From assembly GCA_017961625.1 (NCBI GenBank), contig JAGCWY010000121.1, forward strand, positions 1 to 43,652: a stretch of DNA of 43,652 bases, given 5' to 3'. Positions within the stretch are counted from its first letter, which is position 1; each line of letters begins with the position of its first letter. The translations under genes were made by a program, and so were the position numbers. Source of the DNA: Ruminococcus sp. GTDB lineage: Bacteria; Bacillota; Clostridia; Oscillospirales; Ruminococcaceae. Positions 23,843 to 31,417 of the stretch are shown in pieces. The notes below the pieces were generated by a model that was not told the origin of the DNA, made no database searches, and saw nothing but the letters and a program-made list of their open reading frames with translations.

Positions 23843-25218
23843 TGCCAAGAGAATACAGAACAATCGAAGAAGCGGCAGGTCCTCTGCTTCTTGTAAAAGA
23901 TGTTGAAAATGTAACCTACGGAGAGTTGGCTGAGATAAGGCTTAAAAACGGAGAAAAGAGAAGATGCCGTGTTCTTGAGATAAATGGCACCAACGCTCTT
24001 GTTCAGCTTTTTGAAAATGCCGCAGGCATAAATCTTCAGGATAGTAGCGTTGTATTTTCGGGTCATCAGATGGAACTCGGTGTATCAGAGGATATGCTGG
24101 GACGAGTATTTGACGGTCTCGGCAGACCTATAGATGACGGTCCTGAGATAATACCAGAGATGCGTCTTGACGTAAACGGACTTCCTATGAATCCTGTTGC
24201 AAGAAAATATCCTCAGGAGTTTATACAGACAGGTGTATCTGCTATTGATGGACTTAACACTCTTGTAAGGGGTCAGAAGCTCCCTATCTTTTCAGCTAGC
24301 GGACTTCCTCATGCGCAACTTGCCGCACAAATAGCACGTCAGGCTAAGGTACGCGGCAAAGACGAGCAGTTTGCAGTCGTATTTGCTGCTATGGGTATTA
24401 CCTTTGAGGAATCGGAGTACTTTGTACAGAGCTTCAAGAGCACAGGGGCACTGGACAGAACTGTGCTTTTCATTAACCTTGCAAATGACTCAGCTATTGA
24501 GCGTCTTGCAACGCCTAAAATGGCTCTTACAGCTGCAGAATATCTAGCATTTGAAAAGGGGATGCATGTTCTTGTTATCCTGACGGATATCACCAACTAT
24601 GCCGATGCCCTCCGTGAGGTTTCTGCCGCTCGTAAGGAGGTTCCTGGACGAAGAGGATATCCGGGATATATGTACACAGATCTTGCAACTATATATGAGC
24701 GTGCAGGACGTCAGAACGGAAAAGAGGGAAGTATCACCATGATACCTATCCTTACAATGCCTGAGGACGACAAAACCCATCCAATCCCTGACCTTACCGG
24801 ATATATCACCGAGGGACAGATAATCCTCTCACGTGAGCTTTACAGAAAGGGTATAAATCCGCCTGTTGACGTACTTCCTTCACTGTCACGACTTAAGGAT
24901 AAGGGTATAGGCGAAGGAAAAACACGCGCTGATCATTCAGATACAATGAACCAGCTCTTCTCTGCTTATGCAAGAGGTAAGGACGCTAAAGAACTTATGG
25001 TAGTTCTTGGTGAAGCTGCTCTTACTCCAACTGATCTTATCTATGCAAAGTTTGCTGACGAGTTCGAGAAAAAGTATGTTTCTCAGGGCTTCGAGAACAA
25101 CAGGAGCATAGAGGATACACTTACAATAGGTTGGGAGCTCCTCAGAATGCTTCCGAGAAGCGAGCTTAGAAGAATTCGCGAGGAATACCTTGTAAAGTAT
25201 TATGATACTCAGAAATGA
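23842..25218 (+). CDS. ntpB: V-type ATPase non-catalytic subunit B
   Basis: A 458-residue regulatory subunit that alternates with subunit A in the head. It lacks an intact P-loop (the site reads SASGLPHAQLAAQ), as expected of B subunits, and keeps LPSLSRLKDKGIGEGKTR and the GRRGYPGYMYTDL region. It starts at the ATG that overlaps the ntpA stop. Confidence 0.97.
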   Translation: MPREYRTIEEAAGPLLLVKDVENVTYGELAEIRLKNGEKRRCRVLEINGTNALVQLFENAAGINLQDSSVVFSGHQMELGVSEDMLGRVFDGLGRPIDDGPEIIPEMRLDVNGLPMNPVARKYPQEFIQTGVSAIDGLNTLVRGQKLPIFSASGLPHAQLAAQIARQAKVRGKDEQFAVVFAAMGITFEESEYFVQSFKSTGALDRTVLFINLANDSAIERLATPKMALTAAEYLAFEKGMHVLVILTDITNYADALREVSAARKEVPGRRGYPGYMYTDLATIYERAGRQNGKEGSITMIPILTMPEDDKTHPIPDLTGYITEGQIILSRELYRKGINPPVDVLPSLSRLKDKGIGEGKTRADHSDTMNQLFSAYARGKDAKELMVVLGEAALTPTDLIYAKFADEFEKKYVSQGFENNRSIEDTLTIGWELLRMLPRSELRRIREEYLVKYYDTQK

Positions 25219-25228
25219 GGTGAGCTGA

Positions 25229-25882
25229 TTGGCAAGGTTAAATGTTAATCCCACCAGAATGGAACTGAGTAAGCTAAAAAAGAAGCTTGCTTCAGCACGC
25301 AGAGGCCATAAGCTCCTAAAGGATAAGCGCGATGAGCTTATGAGACAGTTCATGAACCTTATCAGGGAAAACCGTCAGCTTCGTAAAGAAGTGGAAGGGG
25401 CAATAAAGGAAGCCAATAAATATATGGCTGTAGCCGGTTCAGTTATGCAGCGTGAAGTTCTTGAAACAGCTTTGATGCTTCCGAAGCAGGAGGTTGAACT
25501 TGAAGTTAGCGAAAAAAATGTAATGAGTGTTTATATCCCGGAATTCAAAACAAAATTCCGTTCAGGTGATACAAACGATATATACTCTTATGGTATGGCT
25601 TTTACCTCTATTGACCTAGATGGAGCTGTAAGCTCATTGAGCTCGGTTTTCCCTAAGATGATACGTCTTGCTGAAATTGAGAAGTCTTGTCAGCTTATGG
25701 CCGACGAGATTGAAAAGACAAGGCGACGTGTTAATGCTCTCGAGCATATTATGATACCTGATTACGAGGAAACTATTAAATTCATAACCATGAAGCTTTC
25801 TGAAAACGAAAGAAGTACGACTACTTCACTAATGAAGGTAAAGGACATGGTGTTAAAACAAAGTCATCATTATCAACAATAA
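25229..25882 (+). CDS. ntpD: V-type ATPase central stalk subunit D
   Basis: A 217-residue coiled-coil shaft subunit, the rotor axle. It begins MARLNVNPTRMELSKLKKKL, the family N-terminus, from a TTG start with GAGGTGA just upstream. Long helices at both ends form the shaft. It is the last gene of the operon and is followed by a strong bidirectional terminator. Confidence 0.95.
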   Translation: MARLNVNPTRMELSKLKKKLASARRGHKLLKDKRDELMRQFMNLIRENRQLRKEVEGAIKEANKYMAVAGSVMQREVLETALMLPKQEVELEVSEKNVMSVYIPEFKTKFRSGDTNDIYSYGMAFTSIDLDGAVSSLSSVFPKMIRLAEIEKSCQLMADEIEKTRRRVNALEHIMIPDYEETIKFITMKLSENERSTTTSLMKVKDMVLKQSHHYQQ

Positions 25883-25883
25883 T

Positions 25884-25913
25884 AAAACGGTCTCCAAAAT
25901 CGGAGACCGTTTT
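25884..25913. terminator. Bidirectional terminator between the V-ATPase operon and the 6S RNA
   Basis: AAAACGGTCTCC (25884-25895) and GGAGACCGTTTT (25902-25913) pair perfectly around a 6-base loop. It ends the V-ATPase message on the plus strand and can stop the minus-strand RNA that reads toward it. Confidence 0.92.
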
Positions 25914-25924
25914 ACATTTGAGTA

Positions 25925-26118
25925 TAAAAATCCGCCTTGCCGTCATATAGTGCATAAAACCCGCACTAAGCAGGTGGGTAAACGCCCTTATGCTTCTCGC
26001 TCCCTTCTTCCGCGTAGCGGGAGGTCTGCAGTCCACATACGGAGTCGAATTCCCTTGAATTATGTGTTGGATTATAAAAACTATATTTACTCGAACAAGG
26101 CAGAAATTTTTCTTTTCT
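25925..26118 (-). ncRNA. ssrS: 6S RNA candidate
   Basis: An RNA of about 190 nt on the minus strand with no reading frame. The ends close into a long helix: UCUGCCUUG near 26095-26105 pairs with CAAGGCGGA near 25931-25939, extended by an A run with the final U run. Inside are CACAUA/UAUGUG, CUCCC/GGGAG, AAGCA/UGCUU and UAGUGC/GCACUA hairpins. The closing-stem sequences resemble E. coli 6S RNA (GUUCG just inside the 5' arm, CGGC ahead of the 3' arm, and CGAGAAGC in the middle). 6S RNA binds the sigma-A holoenzyme and mimics an open promoter. The family call rests on shape, length and these short matches; another structured RNA is possible. Confidence 0.72.
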
Positions 26119-26124
26119 ATATAT

Positions 26125-26153
26125 ATTATATCACAAACAATTCAAGAAATCAA
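26125..26153 (-). promoter_or_regulatory. Promoter of the 6S RNA candidate
   Basis: On the minus strand TTGATT (26148-26153) and TATAAT (26125-26130) are exactly 17 bases apart. Transcription should begin near 26118, just before the closing helix. A second TATAAT inside the gene (about 26072-26077) would cut off the 5' arm. Confidence 0.78.
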
Positions 26154-26192
26154 TAGCAAATCTATATAAAATGTTTAAAATTTGATTAAAAA

Positions 26193-26483
26193 TTACTCCT
26201 CGAAAGAGTCATCTATACGTTCAAGAAAGATTCTTGAAATCTTGTCAAATTCTTCATCGTCATCTATTGATGCTAGAATCTCTTCTCCGTCCTCTTCAAT
26301 AGATTTAAGTATAACCAGATCACAGTCGGAATCAAGATAATCTTCATCTTCAATAGCTGGCAGCATAGCGTAATACTGCTCACCTTCAATCTCTACTGCA
26401 TCAAATAATTCAAATTGTTTTTTGTTGCCCTCTTCATCTATAAGTTCAAATAAATCAGGGGTATATTCATTCATTTCCGACAT
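26193..26483 (-). CDS. DUF1292 (YrzB-like) protein
   Basis: A 96-residue very acidic protein of the DUF1292 family, common in Firmicutes and of unknown function. It shows the family pattern FELIDEEGN...FELFDAVEIEGEQYYAML followed by DLVILKS and a final ISRIFLERID. The SD is GGAG 7 bases before the ATG at 26483. Family members often sit beside Holliday-junction genes (ruvX) or alaS, which are not seen here. A good promoter lies at 26523-26551. Confidence 0.85.
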   Translation of the reverse strand: MSEMNEYTPDLFELIDEEGNKKQFELFDAVEIEGEQYYAMLPAIEDEDYLDSDCDLVILKSIEEDGEEILASIDDDEEFDKISRIFLERIDDSFEE

Positions 26484-26522
26484 AGTTATTCTCCAATCTG
26501 GCTAATGCCTTTTTATAATAAT

Positions 26523-26551
26523 ATTATACACTAATCTGCTTAAAAAATCAA
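26523..26551 (-). promoter_or_regulatory. Promoter of the DUF1292 gene
   Basis: On the minus strand TTGATT (26546-26551) and TATAAT (26523-26528) are 17 bases apart, about 40 bases upstream of the start codon. Confidence 0.75.
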
Positions 26552-26660
26552 GTGGAAGATTAAGTAATAACTTTATTGTGAAATCTGACAATTGATAGAA
26601 TAATTCTTTGTTAGTTCCGCTGATTTGCACTAAAATACTGCGATGTAGTCATTATTTCTA

Positions 26661-26689
26661 TTGACTTTAGATATAAAATGTGGTAATAT
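26661..26689 (+). promoter_or_regulatory. Promoter of the large structured RNA
   Basis: TTGACT (26661-26666) and TAATAT (26684-26689) are 17 bases apart; a TATAAT at 26689-26694 is an alternative -10 with a poor spacer. Transcription would start at about 26696-26702. Confidence 0.6.
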
Positions 26690-26695
26690 ATAATC

Positions 26696-27318
26696 AAGGA
26701 AAAGGAAAGCTTCAAGGAGCGTTCCGAGCTGCATTTACTTGGACTGAGGGAGACCTCAATGTAAATGAATATACGCGGAAGGGAGAGTGAGTCCAATGGA
26801 AGGAAAGTTCGCAGAGCAGAGTGAAGCCGGCGGGCTTGCTGAGTAATTGGATTTCATAAAAGGGGAATATAGGCGAAAGCTTGTTCCATTGATAAAGGCT
26901 CAAAAAGGCTTAACAATTCAATTATAAAGCTGACGTTTTTGCTGATCTAAACGGCTTCATGTTAATAATTTCGATACAGAGTTATCTGAAATTTCGACAA
27001 TAAGTCTTTAGATATATTGCGAAAAAAATATAAGTAAAGGTTGAGTCCAATGAGAAAATAGGTTATTGCTTTATGAACTTGGATTACGTTCGGTACAAAG
27101 CCGGATAAATACAATTTTATAGGTGATTCCGATGGAGTAAAATTACATTGCTTTATTACTATATATTAAAGGAATGATGTACAGTGAAAAAGAGGTACAC
27201 ATTTAAAATCTGATCCGAAAGGGTGAGTCCAAAGGGTAATTTAGCTAAGTGATGAAAGTCACTTTAAAATAAAATTGAATAATAACAACCCCGGCTGAAA
27301 ATGTCGGGGTTTTGTTTT
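26696..27318 (+). ncRNA. Large structured noncoding RNA, about 620 nt, class unknown
   Basis: No reading frame above trivial length fits this stretch, yet it has a promoter at one end and a strong terminator at the other. Hairpins visible by eye: 26704-26725; 26732-26767 (7-bp outer stem, inner TGAGG/CCTCA capped by GAGA); 26790-26853 (AGUCCAAU/AUUGGAUU) enclosing AAGCC/GGCTT at 26824-26837; 26864-26887 capped by GAAA; 26934-26953; 26967-26993; 27044-27085 (AGUCCAA/UUGGAUU); 27089-27105; 27173-27203; 27213-27224 and 27247-27264, both capped by GAAA. A motif like GUGAGUCCAAUG recurs at 26787, 27040, 27122 and 27222. Size and style recall ornate RNAs such as OLE, ROOL or GOLLD, but I see no specific match and the OLE partner gene is absent. 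It is not recognisable as RNase P RNA or tmRNA. Confidence 0.72.
27286..27318 (+). terminator. Terminator of the large structured RNA
   Basis: AACCCCGGC (27287-27295) and GTCGGGGTT (27303-27311) form a 9-bp GC-rich stem with one G-U and a 7-base loop, followed by TTGTTTT. The remaining bases to the htrA start (27319-27436) hold a TATAAT at 27395-27400 without a good -35 box. Confidence 0.88.
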
Positions 27319-27436
27319 CCATCAGTTTAATGATCTTATCTGTCTAAAAAGCTATATTTTCCCTGCATTATCATATAATTATCACAAAAATGCGTATAAT
27401 ATAAGATAGTGAATTATATCAGAAAGGATGAATGGA

Positions 27437-28876
27437 ATGACAGATAATTACAATAATGATGATAATTATCGCTCTGATGACCTGACCGGTAGCAGTGAAA
27501 GTGCTTATTCTGATAATTCGAGCGAAAATAATTATACCTCAGAGAGCACATTCAAAAGCGAAGAATACTCTGATAAGAGTTCGTTCGCGTATACATCAGA
27601 GAATTCCAGTAAGCCTAAAAAGAACAGCAAGCTTGGAGTTGCCTGCAAGTGCGGTGTTGTTCTCCTTGCGTCAGGTGTTATTGTTGCCGGAGTGGTTCAG
27701 ATATCTAAGTTCCTTAACGATTCAAAGCCTGAGCTTATACAGTTTTCTGGAGATACGGGAAGAAATATCGCAAATCCTGTCAGCAACGAAGGCGAGGAAG
27801 AGAATGATATGCCAAGCCTTATAGAACTTGCTTCACGTTCAGACGCTAAGCCTATTCCTGATATCGTTGATTCAATAATGCCTTCTGTTGTCGGCGTTGC
27901 TTCTACCTTTGAGTTTGAGCCTCAGTCGTCGTTCAGTGTATGGGGGTGGAGTCCTGAGCCGCAGATGCAGAAGATGAGAAGTACAGGCACAGGATTTATA
28001 ATAACAGATGATGGTTATATCGTAACCAATGCTCATGTAGTTTACGATACTGATTATGACGCAGGTGAAGCTATAGAGGTTACAGTTCTTTTTAGCGATG
28101 AGACAGAACACGAAGCTGATATAATAGCTTATGATTCAAAAACTGATATAGCTGTCCTCAAAGTGAATGAAACAAAGCTAACGCCTGCTGTTCTTGGTGA
28201 CAGTGACGATCTTAGAGTAGGCGAGCTTGTTATCGCTGTTGGCAATCCTCTTGGATTTGATCTTTTCGGTACAGTAACAAGCGGAATAATATCTGCTCTT
28301 AATAGAAAGATTGATATAAACGAGAAAAAAATTAATTTGATACAGACCGATGCAGCAATAAACAGTGGTAACTCAGGAGGTCCTTTGCTAAACAGTTGCG
28401 GTCAGGTTATAGGAATTAATTCTGCCAAGATGTCTTCAAGCTACAGTAGCAATTTAGCAAGTATAGAAGGTCTGTGTTTTGCAATTCCGATAAAAGAAGC
28501 AAAAGCTATTATTGATGATCTTATAAACTATAAATATGTTACTGGCAGACCTCAGCTTGGATTAATAGGCACTAAGGATATTACAGAAGCACAGTCTCAT
28601 TACTGGAATATACCTGTCGGCGTTCTTGTCATTTCAATGGAAGAGGACGGAGCGGTTGACCGTGCTGGTATAAAGCCTGGAGATGTTATAATTGATATTG
28701 ACGGTAACGCCGTTTCAACACGTCAAGAGCTAAATGAGATAAACGATCAGTTCAAAGCAGGGGATACCATTCCGATAACAGTATCAAGAAATGGTCAGGA
28801 TATAAGGATCAGCGTTACCTTGCAGGAAGATAAAAATATTACCTCTAATAAAAAACGCTCTTTTGAAAGATACTGA
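27437..28876 (+). CDS. htrA: HtrA/DegP-like membrane-anchored serine protease
   Basis: Surface quality-control protease of 479 residues. Residues 1-60 form a low-complexity cytoplasmic tail rich in Asn, Ser, Asp, Glu and Tyr. One membrane helix follows (about 68-92), then a linker and the trypsin-like domain with the triad H200 (TNAHVV), D237 (TDIAVLKV) and S313 (GNSGGPL). A PDZ domain covers about 370-465. It should degrade misfolded exported proteins outside the membrane. The ATG at 27437 lies 8 bases after AGAAAGGA; the ATG at 27428 overlaps that SD. It is a single gene that ends at a bidirectional terminator. Confidence 0.93.
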   Translation: MTDNYNNDDNYRSDDLTGSSESAYSDNSSENNYTSESTFKSEEYSDKSSFAYTSENSSKPKKNSKLGVACKCGVVLLASGVIVAGVVQISKFLNDSKPELIQFSGDTGRNIANPVSNEGEEENDMPSLIELASRSDAKPIPDIVDSIMPSVVGVASTFEFEPQSSFSVWGWSPEPQMQKMRSTGTGFIITDDGYIVTNAHVVYDTDYDAGEAIEVTVLFSDETEHEADIIAYDSKTDIAVLKVNETKLTPAVLGDSDDLRVGELVIAVGNPLGFDLFGTVTSGIISALNRKIDINEKKINLIQTDAAINSGNSGGPLLNSCGQVIGINSAKMSSSYSSNLASIEGLCFAIPIKEAKAIIDDLINYKYVTGRPQLGLIGTKDITEAQSHYWNIPVGVLVISMEEDGAVDRAGIKPGDVIIDIDGNAVSTRQELNEINDQFKAGDTIPITVSRNGQDIRISVTLQEDKNITSNKKRSFERY

Positions 28877-28924
28877 TTTTATCTTAAAGAATTTAAACTA
28901 TATAATATGTTGATAAGATAAGAA

Positions 28925-28960
28925 AAGGCTCCCGGATTTTGATTTCCGGGAGCTCTTTTT
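28925..28960. terminator. Bidirectional terminator between htrA and the SPFH gene
   Basis: GCTCCCGGA (28928-28936) and TCCGGGAGC (28945-28953) pair perfectly, with T runs on both strands. It separates two convergent genes. Confidence 0.9.
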
Positions 28961-28970
28961 AGCTGTTTAT

Positions 28971-29975
28971 TTACGATTTAGCGTCCTTTTCAACAATAGC
29001 TTTAAGACCGGTAGCAAGACCAGCAAGTCCTTGTATCTCACTTGGGATAATAATCTTTGTTGCTTGACCGTCAGCAGCCTTTGCAAAGGATTCAAGTGAC
29101 TTTAGCTGTATAACTCTTTCGTTTGGATTAGCGTTATTGAGCTTTACTATACTTTCTGCCAAAGCTTCCTGAACCATTTCAATAGCTTTTGCTTCACCGG
29201 TAGCTTCAAGTATTTTCTGCTCTCTTACGGCGTCAGCTTTGAGGACCATTGCCTGCTTCTGAGCTTCTGCTTCGAGTATCTGTGCTTCCTTCTTAGCTTG
29301 TGCACGGAGAATCTGAGATTCCTTTTCACCTTCTGCAACAAGGATTTGTGACTTCTTGTCACCCTCAGCCTGAAGTATTTTCTCACGGCGTTCACGCTCA
29401 GCCTTCATCTGCTTCTCCATAGCGTCCTGTATCTCACGAGGAGGAAGAATATTCTTGAGCTCCACGCGGTTAACCTTGATACCCCAACGGTCAGTGGCCT
29501 GATCTAGGATAGAAGTTATTTTTGTATTGATTACATCTCTTGAAGTAAGAGTTGCGTCAAGTTCCATTTCACCGATGATGTTACGGAGAGTGGTAGCAGA
29601 AAGGTTCTCGATAGCTGCGAGAGGTCTTTCAACACCGTATATGTATTGTTTTGCGTCGGTTACCTGATAGAATACAACTGTATCAATCTGCATAGTAACG
29701 TTATCCTTTGTGATAACGGGCTGCGGCTTGAAGTCAACAACCTTTTCTTTTAGTGATACCTTTCCAGCAATCCTGTCAATGAATGGCATTAGAATATGAA
29801 GACCTGTTTCCCACTCAGCGTGGAAGGAGCCGAGACGCTCGATAACGAAAACATGAGCCTGAGGAACTATCCTGAAGCATCTGATAATGATGAAAAGCAA
29901 GAAGATTATTACCAGGAATACAATAAATACACCGGGATTATCTATTGCCATAAATAAACATAATTTGTCAAACAT
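28971..29975 (-). CDS. SPFH/Band 7 membrane scaffold protein (QmcA/stomatin-like)
   Basis: A 334-residue stomatin-like protein. One N-terminal membrane helix (about 15-35) is followed by the SPFH domain (VFVIERLGSFHAEWETGLHILMPF onward) and a long Ala/Glu/Gln/Lys coiled coil in which QILxAExxK-like heptads recur. A short hydrophobic C-terminal part ends the protein. Such proteins build membrane microdomain scaffolds and often partner NfeD proteins; the partner gene lies directly upstream, 41 bases away. I chose the ATG at 29975 because GGAGG is 9 bases before it; an in-frame TTG at 29996 lies beyond the SD. Confidence 0.9.
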   Translation of the reverse strand: MFDKLCLFMAIDNPGVFIVFLVIIFLLFIIIRCFRIVPQAHVFVIERLGSFHAEWETGLHILMPFIDRIAGKVSLKEKVVDFKPQPVITKDNVTMQIDTVVFYQVTDAKQYIYGVERPLAAIENLSATTLRNIIGEMELDATLTSRDVINTKITSILDQATDRWGIKVNRVELKNILPPREIQDAMEKQMKAERERREKILQAEGDKKSQILVAEGEKESQILRAQAKKEAQILEAEAQKQAMVLKADAVREQKILEATGEAKAIEMVQEALAESIVKLNNANPNERVIQLKSLESFAKAADGQATKIIIPSEIQGLAGLATGLKAIVEKDAKS

Positions 29976-30016
29976 TTTTAAATACCTCCAAATCAATTAT
30001 TAAGAAAAATATGTAC

Positions 30017-30451
30017 CTATTTTTCGGGTGCTACAAGAAGCTTTGCACCCATGATCTTTTTCACGATAACGACAGTACCTTCAGGTATGACATCGTTTTC
30101 GTTTTCAGGAACAGCACTCCAGTTTACCCCGCCCAAAGTGACTCGTCCTGTACCCTTGTCACAGTTTATCTCTTCGATTACTGTGGCATGTTTGCCAATT
30201 TCAAGATCGGCATTAGTGGCAACCGCTCTGTTTTTCTTCCGCTTTTTAATGAGTGGAAGGCTCATAAGCAGGAATACAGTCGAAGCAGCTATGAATACTC
30301 CAAGCTGTTGTATCCATGAAAGATCAAAGAAATAAGTCATCAGTAGAGTGACAAGTGCACCTGCGGCGAACCATATTGATACAAGCTGTATCGTAGCAAC
30401 CTCAGCAATCACAAATGCTACAACAGCCAGTGCCCAGAACAGTATTCTCAT
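30017..30451 (-). CDS. NfeD-like membrane protein
   Basis: A 144-residue short NfeD protein. Several hydrophobic segments fill residues 1-70, and a C-terminal OB-fold domain of about 60 residues follows (GKHATVIEEI...GRVTLGGVNWSAVPE...GTVVIVKKIMGAKLLV). NfeD proteins work with SPFH proteins, matching the next gene downstream. The SD is AAAGGGGG. A promoter with perfect TATAAT lies at 30500-30528, so the pair is likely one operon. Confidence 0.9.
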   Translation of the reverse strand: MRILFWALAVVAFVIAEVATIQLVSIWFAAGALVTLLMTYFFDLSWIQQLGVFIAASTVFLLMSLPLIKKRKKNRAVATNADLEIGKHATVIEEINCDKGTGRVTLGGVNWSAVPENENDVIPEGTVVIVKKIMGAKLLVAPEK

Positions 30452-30499
30452 AACGAGACCCCCTTTCTACAGTATTTGTAGTAATCCCTACATAAAATT

Positions 30500-30528
30500 A
30501 TTATACCACTAATGTATGAACTTTTCAA
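30500..30528 (-). promoter_or_regulatory. Promoter of the nfeD-SPFH pair
   Basis: On the minus strand TTGAAA (30523-30528) and TATAAT (30500-30505) are 17 bases apart. Confidence 0.8.
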
Positions 30529-30614
30529 GTATTGTTGCTTATAATTCGACAATTATTTTATTACTCATTGTATTTGACGATTGCTCAATTAACAAATTGT
30601 AAATAATGTTTGGA

Positions 30615-31388
30615 TTATATGCTTTTTTTGATTCTGTTAATAACACTTTTTTCAAGCCTTGAGACCTGAGCCTGCGATATTCCTATCTCACCTGCAACTT
30701 CAGTTTGGGTTTTCCCATGGAAAAATCTGAGATAGAGAATACTTCTTTCGCGTTCTCCGAGTCCTTTGATAGCGTCACGTATAGCTAGTTCGTCCATACG
30801 GCTTTCAACACCGTTTAAATCGCTTATCTGATCCATGATATACAATGTATCTTCAGTGTCGGAGTATACTGGCTCGTATAAAGATACAGGGTCGCTTATG
30901 CTTTCAAGCGCTATTACAATTTCGGAACGTTTTTCGTTTATTTCGGAAGCAATCTCATCAATAGTTGGTTCACGACTAAGGTTGAATGTAAGTCGCTCCT
31001 TTGCCTGTATAGCTTTGTATGCAAGATCGCGCAGTGAGCGGCTGACTTTTACATGACTGTTGTCACGAAGATATCTTCTCAGTTCTCCTGTTATCATAGG
31101 AACGCAATATGTTGAGAATCGAACCTCCTTGGAAAGATCAAAATTGTTTATCGCTTTTATCAGTCCAATAACGCCTATCTGGAACAAATCGTCTATATCA
31201 ACGCCCCGACCTGTGAAACGCTGTATCACACTTAAAACAAGTCTTAGATTTCCGTTGACGAGCTTGTCACGTGCGATTTTGCTGCCGTTAGAGCGTATCT
31301 CCTTCAGTAGTGCGATCTTTTCACTTTCTTTAAGAACTTCAAGCTCGGAAGTATTTATTCCTGCGATAACGACTTTATTATATGCCAT
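30615..31388 (-). CDS. sigG: Sporulation sigma factor SigG
   Basis: Sigma-70 family factor of 257 residues, close to the 260 of Bacillus SigG. Its N-terminus (VVIAGINTSELEVL) is the SigG-specific anti-sigma-sensitive segment. Region 2 (NGNLRLVLSVIQRF, DDLFQIGVIGLIKAI, VRFSTYCVPMITGELRRYLRD) and region 4 (GKTQTEVAGEIGISQAQVSRLE) are intact. SigG directs late forespore genes. The ATG at 31388 has GGAGG 7 bases upstream; a longer upstream frame (to 31493) crosses the neighbouring terminator and is not used. sigE and spoIIGA, its usual neighbours, are not here. No clear terminator follows. Confidence 0.93.
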   Translation of the reverse strand: MAYNKVVIAGINTSELEVLKESEKIALLKEIRSNGSKIARDKLVNGNLRLVLSVIQRFTGRGVDIDDLFQIGVIGLIKAINNFDLSKEVRFSTYCVPMITGELRRYLRDNSHVKVSRSLRDLAYKAIQAKERLTFNLSREPTIDEIASEINEKRSEIVIALESISDPVSLYEPVYSDTEDTLYIMDQISDLNGVESRMDELAIRDAIKGLGERERSILYLRFFHGKTQTEVAGEIGISQAQVSRLEKSVINRIKKSI

Positions 31389-31417
31389 AGAATATCCTCC
31401 ATAATGATCTGCAAGGA

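Noticed and set aside
26041..26055. tRNA T-arm-like string (GGAGTCGAATTCC) on the plus strand
   Set aside because: The flanking stems do not pair into a tRNA or tmRNA; the string belongs to the minus-strand 6S candidate.
26712..26903. Minus-strand frame of 63 codons inside the large RNA
   Set aside because: No SD, no domain, and it crosses several hairpins read on the plus strand.
26797..27000. RNase P RNA, prompted by a GGAAAG string near 26802
   Set aside because: The conserved GAGGAAAGUCC block and its pairing partner near the 3' end are not present.
27247..27264. Resemblance of AAGTGATGAAAGTCACTT to domain V of a group II intron
   Set aside because: Only the GAAA-capped upper stem matches; the AGC triad stem and the intron boundary sequences are missing.
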